Source: Brevinematales bacterium (GTDB taxonomy: Bacteria > Spirochaetota > Brevinematia > Brevinematales > GWF1-51-8). From it: DNA of 64,000 bases. The stretch is taken from NCBI GenBank assembly GCA_020059465.1, contig JAGVBZ010000020.1:86814-150813 (forward strand). The letters run 5' to 3'. Below are positions 51,097 through 57,814 of this stretch, one piece after another. The notes below the pieces were generated by a model, which worked only from the letters and a program-made list of their open reading frames with translations, was not told the origin of the DNA and did not search any database. Position numbers and translations under genes: made by a program. Position 1 is the first letter of the stretch. Each line of letters begins with the position of its first letter.

Positions 51097-51136
51097 TATG
51101 TCAATCAAAACTACCCTGATTCAGGAGGAATGACGA

Positions 51137-52159
51137 ATGATTATTGTCTTGAAACCGTCAACGGAACCCGAACAAATTCAGCATATAGTCGACATGATTG
51201 AAAAAGTGGGGCTTCGGACTCATATTTCTACGGGAGAGCAGCAGACTATTATCGGGGTGATCGGCGATAAAACCAAACTCGCAAATTATCCGCTTGCATC
51301 CATATCATGCGTCGAATCGATCGTGCATGTCTCGAAACCGTACAAGCTCGCGAGCCGCGATTTCCATCCGGACGATACGATTGTCGACGCCGGGGGGGTA
51401 AAGCTCGGAGGGGGAAACCTCTGGGTGATCGCCGGGCCGTGCAGCATAGAAAGCGAAGACCAGATGCGTACGATCGCTAAATTTGTGAAGGAGTCCGGCG
51501 CGAATCTTCTTCGCGGCGGTGCGTTTAAACCCCGCACTTCCCCTTATAGTTTTCAGGGGATGGGCGAGGACGGATTGAAAATTCTCAAGAAAATCGGCAA
51601 AGAGTTCGGTATGCCCACAGTTACCGAGGTGATGGATACCGCGGATGCGGAACTGGTGGCTGAATACGCCGATGTAATACAAATTGGCACTCGCAACGCC
51701 CAGAACTTCTCTCTGCTCAAGCAGGTGGGGAAGCTCAAGATACCTGTGGTGCTGAAACGCGGAATGGCGCAGACCATCGAGGAATGGCTGATGTCCGCCG
51801 AATATGTGATGTCCGAAGGGAATCAGGATGTTGTGCTCTGTGAACGCGGAATAAGGACATTCGAGAATGCGTACAGAAACACTCTCGATGTATTGGCGAT
51901 ACCGGTTCTGAAGGAAAAGACTCACCTGCCTATCATCATCGACCCTAGTCATGCGTCGGGTGTTTGGCAGTATGTGATACCGATGGCGCTCGCCGGGATT
52001 GTTTCGGGCGCAGACGGGGTGATGGTCGAAGCGCATCACGACCCTGAGAAGGCTATGTCTGACGGGGCGCAGTCGCTGAAGCCTAATAAATTCAACCTGC
52101 TGATGAGTGAGTTGAAAAAAATCGCCCCGGTGATTGGAAAGGGCAAGAACCTTTCCTAA
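51137..52159 (+). CDS. aroF: type I-beta DAHP synthase with N-terminal ferredoxin-like regulatory domain
   Basis: It is the second DAHP synthase of the window, of the class I-beta kind seen in Thermotoga. Residues 1-75 form the ACT/ferredoxin-like regulatory domain (MIIVLKPSTEPEQIQHIVDM) that binds aromatic amino acids in relatives. The TIM barrel has VIAGPCSIESEDQM, GGAFKPRTSPYSFQGMGEDG, IGTRNAQNFSLL and IIIDPSHASG. It has 340 residues. It is followed directly by tyrA, which suggests a tyrosine/phenylalanine-related job. Confidence 0.96.
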   Translation: MIIVLKPSTEPEQIQHIVDMIEKVGLRTHISTGEQQTIIGVIGDKTKLANYPLASISCVESIVHVSKPYKLASRDFHPDDTIVDAGGVKLGGGNLWVIAGPCSIESEDQMRTIAKFVKESGANLLRGGAFKPRTSPYSFQGMGEDGLKILKKIGKEFGMPTVTEVMDTADAELVAEYADVIQIGTRNAQNFSLLKQVGKLKIPVVLKRGMAQTIEEWLMSAEYVMSEGNQDVVLCERGIRTFENAYRNTLDVLAIPVLKEKTHLPIIIDPSHASGVWQYVIPMALAGIVSGADGVMVEAHHDPEKAMSDGAQSLKPNKFNLLMSELKKIAPVIGKGKNLS

Positions 52160-52188
52160 TGCAATAGTTCGTTCTTTGAGGAGCAAAT

Positions 52189-53037
52189 ATGCCGAAGAAG
52201 GTTTATGGGATACACGGGTTGGGTATTATGGGGGGATCGATTGCGCTGGCGATTAAGACTTACTTTGCTGATAGTAAGGTGATCGGTTTCGGGCGCGGCA
52301 AGGAAAAACTGATGTCGGCCAAACGGCTGGGGATTATTGACGAGGTATCGGATAACTCCCCCGAGATGCTTGCAAGTTTAGACTATTTTATCATAGCCAC
52401 ACCGGCACAGAATGTCGCGGATGTTTTCGCCGAGTATCACAATTTTTTATCGGATGATGTAATCATCATGGATGTGGCCAGTGTCAAACGGATAGTAATA
52501 AAAGACGTCAATAAGATCAATCATCGCGGTTTGAATTTTGTCGGGACTCACCCGATGGCGGGAAGCGAGAAATCGGGGATGGAGTTCGCTCGCGCCGATT
52601 TATTCGAGAAAAAAATCGTCGCCGTGATCGGAGAAGGACGCGAAGAAATATTATCGGCCGTACGCGATTTCTGGAAGGCAATGGGCGCTCAGATTGTGCT
52701 GGTTTCCGCGGACTTCCATGACGAAATCGTCGCGTCTACCAGTCATTCCCCTCACCTGATCTCTTCGGCGCTCTCGCGTCTGTTGGAGAAGGACGGATGG
52801 TCGGAAGTACGTTTCTTCGGGCTGTACGGTAAGGGTATTCTTGATACTACGCGCATCGCGCAGGGAAACCCTGAAATGTGGGCTGATATTATTCTTGTAA
52901 ACGCCGATAACGTCGAGCGGTCGCTCATCGATTTTTCCCGTGAGATACAAAGCGTGATCGATCTGATCCGAAAAAACAAGCGCGACGAGTTGATCGAATA
53001 CCTTCGTCAGGCAAAGGATTTTCGGGAGAGTTTGTGA
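52189..53037 (+). CDS. tyrA: prephenate dehydrogenase TyrA
   Basis: It oxidatively decarboxylates prephenate to 4-hydroxyphenylpyruvate in tyrosine synthesis. The Rossmann motif is GIHGLGIMGGSIALAIK, with IATPAQNV and the catalytic His segment GTHPMAGSEKSGMEFARADL. The 282-residue length is that of the monofunctional enzyme without an ACT tail. GAGG precedes the ATG. It is in an operon with aroF and cmk. Confidence 0.94.
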   Translation: MPKKVYGIHGLGIMGGSIALAIKTYFADSKVIGFGRGKEKLMSAKRLGIIDEVSDNSPEMLASLDYFIIATPAQNVADVFAEYHNFLSDDVIIMDVASVKRIVIKDVNKINHRGLNFVGTHPMAGSEKSGMEFARADLFEKKIVAVIGEGREEILSAVRDFWKAMGAQIVLVSADFHDEIVASTSHSPHLISSALSRLLEKDGWSEVRFFGLYGKGILDTTRIAQGNPEMWADIILVNADNVERSLIDFSREIQSVIDLIRKNKRDELIEYLRQAKDFRESL

Positions 53038-53690
53038 TCATCACCATCGACGGACCTGCGGGGAGCGGAAAAAGTTCCCTCTCCCGGCGTTTGGCGGAAC
53101 AACTCGGATTTTCGTTCCTGGATACCGGCGCAATGTATCGCGCGGTCACCTATCTGGTTGTAAAAAACAATCTTCCTATTCTGGATAATCCACTTCTGCA
53201 AAATTTATTAAAGAATCTGAGCATTACTTTCGATGATAAAGAGGTCTTCGTGAACGGTGAGAATGTGACCGGAATGATACGCCGTCCGGAGATCGATAAG
53301 AAGGTCTCCTCCGTCTCGGAACTCGGTTCAGTACGCGATAAACTGGTGGAATTACAGCGCGCGATCGCCGAGAAGGGTGATTATATCTGCGAGGGACGGG
53401 ATATGGGTTCGGTTGTATTTCCTCACGCGCAGAGGAAGTTTTATCTGGACGCAAGCCCTGAGGAACGCGCCCGACGCAGAGCAAACCAGTTGTTTAATAG
53501 AAGAATGATCGAAAAGATTGACGGCGATATTCTGAATAAGATAAGAAACGAAATAGAGGAACGAGACTCAAAGGACAGCACACGGAAAAATTCTCCCTTG
53601 ACTATTCCGGCAGATTCGATAAAAATCGATACGGACGGAAAAACGATCGAACAAGTATTGAATGAAATGATGAAAAGTATAAATATATAA
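53034..53690 (+). CDS. cmk: cytidylate kinase Cmk
   Basis: It phosphorylates CMP and dCMP. The P-loop is IDGPAGSGKSSLSRRLAEQL, with LDTGAMYRAVTYL, GRDMGSVVFP and ERARRRANQL. It begins with GTG and overlaps the tyrA stop by 4 nt (GTGA). The 218-residue length is normal. Confidence 0.95.
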   Translation: MIITIDGPAGSGKSSLSRRLAEQLGFSFLDTGAMYRAVTYLVVKNNLPILDNPLLQNLLKNLSITFDDKEVFVNGENVTGMIRRPEIDKKVSSVSELGSVRDKLVELQRAIAEKGDYICEGRDMGSVVFPHAQRKFYLDASPEERARRRANQLFNRRMIEKIDGDILNKIRNEIEERDSKDSTRKNSPLTIPADSIKIDTDGKTIEQVLNEMMKSINI

Positions 53691-53709
53691 CGAATATTTC
53701 ATCGTTTTC

Positions 53710-53737
53710 TTGATTTTTCTATATTTTTTGCTAATAT
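53710..53737 (+). promoter_or_regulatory. candidate promoter for the HEAT/lipoprotein group
   Basis: TTGATT (53710-53715) and TAATAT (53732-53737) are 16 bp apart, about 50 bp before the ATG at 53790. Confidence 0.45.
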
Positions 53738-53789
53738 TATATTGTGGTAGAAGACTGGATTCGGGGAAAAATGTTTAAGGAGAGATATT

Positions 53790-54449
53790 ATGAGGGCGAA
53801 GCATCTTGTAATGGTTTTCTGTTCAGTGTTTTTATTAGTTGCGAACGGAATCGCAAGCGATTATGTTCCTGAAGATTTGAAACTCGGCGGCGGGAAACAA
53901 TCCCTCGAAACCCTGAAAGCCCAATTCTTCAAAACAGCCGACCGCGATCAGCAGGTAATTATCGTAAAAATGATCGCAAAACACACAAGTGACGAGAAGT
54001 ACAAAGTTCTGGCTGAAATCGTTGAGTATGATGTCCGTACGGACAAGCTTGGGAACTTTTGTCATCCCGACGCTGTCCAGACCGCGTTGGATGCGATGAT
54101 TCTGACAAAAGACCAGAAATGGGAATCAACCTATTTCAATGTACTGAATAAATTCGATAACACGAAAGTGCGTATGACCGCAGCTAAGGGATTGGCGATG
54201 ATCGGCAGTCCCGGCATGGTTCCTAAACTGGTTAATATGGTTAAAAACGAACTGAGTTACAAAGCCTTCCGCGAGGATAACCAGAAAATGGTTGCCGACG
54301 ATATGGTAGTTGAGGCGATTGTTTCAGCCTTGGGCGATATCGGCGACCCGCGTGCGTTTCCCGCGCTTCTGGAAATTGTAACAATGCAGAATCACCGTTT
54401 CCAGACCATTCAGGCGGCATGGGCGGCGATGGAAAAAATTCAGTGGTAA
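53790..54449 (+). CDS. exported HEAT-repeat-like protein
   Basis: The signal peptide (residues 1-22, ending GIAS) is followed by helical HEAT-like repeats: WESTYFNVLNKFDNTKVRMT, then AAKGLAMIGSPGMVPKLVNM and ALGDIGDPRAFPALLEIVTM. The C-terminal segment (QAAWAAMEKIQW) matches that of the next gene, so the two are paralogues. It is probably a periplasmic scaffold, with unknown partners. Confidence 0.78.
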   Translation: MRAKHLVMVFCSVFLLVANGIASDYVPEDLKLGGGKQSLETLKAQFFKTADRDQQVIIVKMIAKHTSDEKYKVLAEIVEYDVRTDKLGNFCHPDAVQTALDAMILTKDQKWESTYFNVLNKFDNTKVRMTAAKGLAMIGSPGMVPKLVNMVKNELSYKAFREDNQKMVADDMVVEAIVSALGDIGDPRAFPALLEIVTMQNHRFQTIQAAWAAMEKIQW

Positions 54450-54462
54450 ACGGAGCGGAAAG

Positions 54463-54903
54463 ATGAACCGGGTTCTGTTCGCGGTTTTTCTTACGCTGCT
54501 GACCGTCCTGGTTTATCCGGGTGAAAAGCTCAAGGTTACCCTTTCTTTTGAGGTTAATCAGGCTTACCGGACTCTGCTGGACTTGAATAATTCTATTCCT
54601 GACAGAAAGAAGGCCGTGGCTTTTTTAAAGGACGCTTTTGTTAACGGGAATGATAAGACGGTTATCGATGCGATCAATGATCTCCTGTATTATGCATACG
54701 ATCAGAGTAAGTATAAAGAAGAGGATAATAGTTCGTATCAAAGCGATATGATCGCCCTGGAACTGATAAAGATTCTTCAGCTCTCGGGCGACCCGGGTTC
54801 GTTTCCGGCATTACTGAATATAGTAGTAAAACGTAATCACGCGCAGGCGACTATCACCGCCGCGTGGAACGCGATTAAGACTATCAAATGGAAAGACAAA
54901 TAG
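54463..54903 (+). CDS. exported short HEAT-like protein (146 aa)
   Basis: It has a hydrophobic leader (MNRVLFAVFLTLLTVLVYPG) and a helical domain ending GDPGSFPALLNIVVKRNHAQ then ATITAAWNAIKTIKW. That tail parallels the preceding gene's ending. GGAG lies 9 nt before the ATG. It lies 13 nt downstream of the preceding gene and 9 nt upstream of a lipoprotein gene. Confidence 0.72.
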   Translation: MNRVLFAVFLTLLTVLVYPGEKLKVTLSFEVNQAYRTLLDLNNSIPDRKKAVAFLKDAFVNGNDKTVIDAINDLLYYAYDQSKYKEEDNSSYQSDMIALELIKILQLSGDPGSFPALLNIVVKRNHAQATITAAWNAIKTIKWKDK

Positions 54904-54912
54904 GAGGAAACT

Positions 54913-55371
54913 ATGAAAAAATTTACGATGTCGATATTATTTACGGCGGCTTTCGGATTTGTGCTGATATCCTGCGGCGGAACCGAAGTTAAACCGGTTG
55001 ACGGCGGCAAGACGAATACGGTCGCGGTCAGTAAGACTAACGCGGTGGTCACACCGCAGAATACGGGCAAGGATAAATTCGACGATACCGTCTATAAGAA
55101 CGTAATTGCCGTGCTGAAACAGGCGTTAAACGCCGAAAAATCCAATCCCACCGCGCTGACTAAACTCGATTCCGGCAGGGCTCTCGCGCTTGTGGCGAAA
55201 TTCCTGAAAGAGAACATCAAGGAAACCAAGTACGGTTTTACCCCTGCGGATATCGAAACCTATAAAGCCGCCGCTCAGAAGAAATTTAAAGAAGTGACGG
55301 ACGACCCCACTGCCGGGAAGGAAACTAAAGAAAAGGCCAAAGCTGAATCGGCAAAACTGAATAATATCTAA
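54913..55371 (+). CDS. hypothetical lipoprotein (152 aa)
   Basis: The signal and lipobox are FVLISCGG (Cys21). A Thr/Asn-rich linker (about 25-50) leads to a helical domain (YKNVIAVLKQALNAEKSNPT and ETYKAAAQKKFKEVTDD). I recognise no family. It ends the three-gene group of exported proteins. Confidence 0.75.
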   Translation: MKKFTMSILFTAAFGFVLISCGGTEVKPVDGGKTNTVAVSKTNAVVTPQNTGKDKFDDTVYKNVIAVLKQALNAEKSNPTALTKLDSGRALALVAKFLKENIKETKYGFTPADIETYKAAAQKKFKEVTDDPTAGKETKEKAKAESAKLNNI

Positions 55372-55437
55372 GGAAATTAGTTTTTATAAGCCTCTCGAAA
55401 CCGGGCTTGTTGACGAACTAGGAATTCCGTTTGGTTT

Positions 55438-55555
55438 ATGTCACTGCGGGGCGCAGCGTGGTAAAGCAGTCTGTTTTATTCCTTATACGGTAGTAAAATA
55501 GATTACTTCGGCTCCGGCCCCGCCTGCCTTCTGCGAAAGTAGACGGGCAATGACA
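55438..55555. repeat. palindromic TGTCACTGCG…GGCAATGACA element
   Basis: The left arm starts ATGTCACTGCGGGGCGCAGC with GTAAAGCAGTCT, and the right arm has AGATTACTTCGGC…GGGCAATGACA. The arms correspond to those of intergenic repeats found at 37277 and 63966. It lies in the gap after the lipoprotein gene. Confidence 0.65.
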
Positions 55556-55609
55556 ATAGCAGTTCGTCATCAATCCCTGCAGGGAGGCTTTTTTTATAAG
55601 GAGTATATT

Positions 55610-55741
55610 TTGGAAAACTTCTTTGAAAAGATTGCAGTGAATTTCCAGAATAATTCAGGGCTGAGAAGTATTCTTTTCTTTGTAGTCCCGGTATTTGCCG
55701 TGGCGGTATTTTTCCTGATAAAAAAATTTAAAAAAGTGTAA
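55610..55741 (+). CDS. tiny membrane protein 1 (43 aa)
   Basis: It starts with TTG at 55610 behind AAGGAG. The product is MENFFEKIAVNFQNNSGLRS followed by a hydrophobic helix (ILFFVVPVFAVAVFFLI) and a basic tail KKFKKV. It has the form of a small single-pass membrane protein with the C-terminus inside. No family is recognised. Confidence 0.5.
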   Translation: MENFFEKIAVNFQNNSGLRSILFFVVPVFAVAVFFLIKKFKKV

Positions 55742-55782
55742 GTAATCCGGACGGGCGCTGACACTATATTAAGGAGGGGGAT

Positions 55783-55911
55783 ATGTTTGTATTAAAAACA
55801 CTCGACGGTTTGCCTGAGGTTCTCATCGCAACGGGAGTATTCATTGCGGCGATCATCGTTATCTTAGGCATCGTCGCATTCATCAACCGCAGGAAAAAAT
55901 CATCCGATTAG
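55783..55911 (+). CDS. tiny membrane protein 2 (42 aa)
   Basis: The ATG at 55783 follows AAGGAGGGGG. The product MFVLKTLDGLPEVLIATGVF then IAAIIVILGIVAFI and RRKKSSD is a single helix with a basic tail, like tiny membrane protein 1. It overlaps the convergent radA stop by 12 nt. It is one of a pair, possibly a small regulatory or toxin-like peptide, which is inference. Confidence 0.55.
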   Translation: MFVLKTLDGLPEVLIATGVFIAAIIVILGIVAFINRRKKSSD

Positions 55912-57243
55912 CGCGATCCCTTCCTCGATACTCTTTACGGGCAATACGGTTATCCCGTCGGGCGGGGACATCCCTTTCTCCTGGTACGGCACTACCGCGC
56001 GCTTGAATCCCAGCCTTTTCGCTTCAGCAAAACGCTTCTCCATCCGGAATACCGGACGCACTTCTCCGGTCAGTCCGGCCTCCCCGAATACGATCATATC
56101 GAGCGGCACGGGCTTATCCTTGAGCGACGAATAGACCGCGAAAATGACCGCGAGGTCCAGCGCGGGATCGTCGATAGTCAGCCCTCCCGTAATATTCACA
56201 TACAGGTCGGACGCGGACAGGTTCGCGCCCAGCCGTTTTTCCATAATCGCCGCGAGCATATACAGCCTATTCAGGTCGATCCCGTCGGCGGCGCGCCGGG
56301 GATAACTGAACTGTGACGCGACGCAAAGCCCCTGTATCTCCACCGGGAACACGCGGTTCCCTTCGATCATCGGGAATATGGATACACCGTTGACTGCCCC
56401 GCTGTGGATTGACGTGAACGCTGTGGAAATATCCTCGATCCCCGTCAGCCCGTTCTCCCCCATCGTGAAAAACCCCACCTCTTCGGTGGTATAGAAACGG
56501 TTCTTCAGCGGCCGCAGGATACGGTAATACCCCCGCGTATCGGTTTCTATATATAGTACGGTATCGACTAAATGCTCGACGATTTTCGGGCCGGCGATCT
56601 CCCCGCCCTTAGTGATATGGCTTACGAGGAACACCGGGATACCCAGCCCCTTCGAGAGCGATATCAGCTCATGGGCGCACTCACGCACCTGCAGGACGCT
56701 CCCCGGCAGGGATGTATAACGCGGAGAGTAGAGGGTCTGGAGGGAATCGACGAAAAGAAAGTCAGGCTTGTCCGTCGACACCCGCGCGATAATACTGTCG
56801 AGGTTGTTCTCGTTGAAAAGGTACATAGTCTTTGAATTGAGGCCGAGACGGGACGCGCGCGATTTGACCTGCGGGTTCGATTCCTCGCCGTTGACGTAGA
56901 ATACGGTATGTCCCTCGGCAAGGGCGCCGGCGGTCTGAAGGAGCAGGGTCGATTTCCCTATACCCGGCTCGCCCGACAGCAGGATAGCCTGTCCGGGGAC
57001 AATCCCGCCGAGAGCGCGGTCGAGTTCGTCTATTTTAGTAAAGATTCGCGAGCTTTCCGAGAATTGAACGTCGCCTATGGGTATAGGGGATGCCGTAGAT
57101 ACGTTGTGCACGGACGCGGGTTCGGACGTCTCCATTTCCTCGATCAGGGTATTCCACTCTCCGCACTGCGGGCATTTACCGAGCCATTTCGAGGTCTTAT
57201 ATCCGCAATCCCCGCAAATAAATACGCTTTTCGATTTCGGCAT
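55900..57243 (-). CDS. radA: RadA (Sms) recombination protein
   Basis: RadA is a branch-migration helicase-like protein. Features are the zinc finger CGDCGYKTSKWLGKCPQCGE (residues 10-29), Walker A GEPGIGKSTLL, Walker B-like LFVDSLQT, and the Lon-like C-terminal domain (NITGGLTIDDPALDLAVIFA). The usual KNRFG motif reads Lys247-Asn-Arg-Phe-Tyr251. Length is 447 residues, complete. lapA lies 8 nt upstream on the same strand. Confidence 0.95.
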   Translation of the reverse strand: MPKSKSVFICGDCGYKTSKWLGKCPQCGEWNTLIEEMETSEPASVHNVSTASPIPIGDVQFSESSRIFTKIDELDRALGGIVPGQAILLSGEPGIGKSTLLLQTAGALAEGHTVFYVNGEESNPQVKSRASRLGLNSKTMYLFNENNLDSIIARVSTDKPDFLFVDSLQTLYSPRYTSLPGSVLQVRECAHELISLSKGLGIPVFLVSHITKGGEIAGPKIVEHLVDTVLYIETDTRGYYRILRPLKNRFYTTEEVGFFTMGENGLTGIEDISTAFTSIHSGAVNGVSIFPMIEGNRVFPVEIQGLCVASQFSYPRRAADGIDLNRLYMLAAIMEKRLGANLSASDLYVNITGGLTIDDPALDLAVIFAVYSSLKDKPVPLDMIVFGEAGLTGEVRPVFRMEKRFAEAKRLGFKRAVVPYQEKGMSPPDGITVLPVKSIEEGIALIG

Positions 57244-57251
57244 CTAACGGG

Positions 57252-57590
57252 TTATTTCCGTTTCTTCTTATCCGCCGCGGGAACTTCAGAACCGTCGGGA
57301 TCCCAGTTTTCCTTTTCCGCTTCGGAAACTTTTTTCTTTGGGGACGGTTTCGCCTCGGCTTCCTCTTTTTCCCTCTTAATAATCCCGCCGAAAAGAAGAC
57401 GGTAGCTTAATAGGCCGATTGCGTAGCCGATGGCAAGGGTAACAAGGATGATGACGATTACCGGTACGGATTGGGTCTGGAAGAAAAGAAAATTGAGGGG
57501 CGCGGGAGTTAAATTCTGCACAATTAGGACTACTACTACGAGTACGAGCAGAAGAATTGCGCTGATTTTGACGACCACAACTGATTTCAT
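57252..57590 (-). CDS. LapA-domain (DUF1049) membrane protein
   Basis: The start at 57590 follows GGGAGA. Two hydrophobic helices (about 1-22 and 36-60: VVVLIVQNLTPAPLNFLF, then IVIILVTLAIGYAIGLLSYR) are typical of LapA/YciS-type proteins in envelope assembly. The C-terminal ~40 residues are highly charged (ending PAADKKKRK). It is co-transcribed with radA. Confidence 0.8.
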   Translation of the reverse strand: MKSVVVVKISAILLLVLVVVVLIVQNLTPAPLNFLFFQTQSVPVIVIILVTLAIGYAIGLLSYRLLFGGIIKREKEEAEAKPSPKKKVSEAEKENWDPDGSEVPAADKKKRK

Positions 57591-57771
57591 AGGCATCTCC
57601 CGATTTATTTTACTTTCATTCATTGTAATAGGGGAGTGCCGGATAATCAAGTAAATTGGATGTGCCGCGATGAGATAACTTTGAACCCTGCACGTTCATG
57701 TGACCTATTTAAGACGGAAATTATCCGGGCGGGAGTGACAGTTTTATCAGTCGATTTTGTTTAATAAACAA

Positions 57772-57786
57772 CCTGCATCATGCAGG
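57772..57786. promoter_or_regulatory. short perfect inverted repeat before the TonB receptor gene
   Basis: CCTGCAT-C-ATGCAGG (57772-57786) lies 29 bp before the GTG start of the receptor gene. It could be an operator or a small hairpin in the leader. Confidence 0.4.
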
Positions 57787-57814
57787 AATAGCATTAATAC
57801 TATTGGAGGTTGCA

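Larger units (their letters stand above)
50769..51136. other. divergent regulatory region between hsp20 tandem and the DAHP synthase gene
   Basis: The 368-bp gap holds no gene. It contains AAAGTGGG (50906-50913) with its inverted partner CCCACTTT (50944-50951), and TTGTAT-ACATATG-ATACAA (50993-51011). A sigma-54-like or sigma-70-like element (TTGGCAC and TTTTGAT, minus strand, 50801-50817) faces the hsp20 genes. A near-consensus sigma-70 promoter faces aroF. Confidence 0.5.

Noticed and set aside
51305..52186. Long minus-strand frame opposite the type I-beta DAHP synthase gene
   Set aside because: It is a shadow of a conserved gene with a mapped promoter-like sequence on the plus strand.
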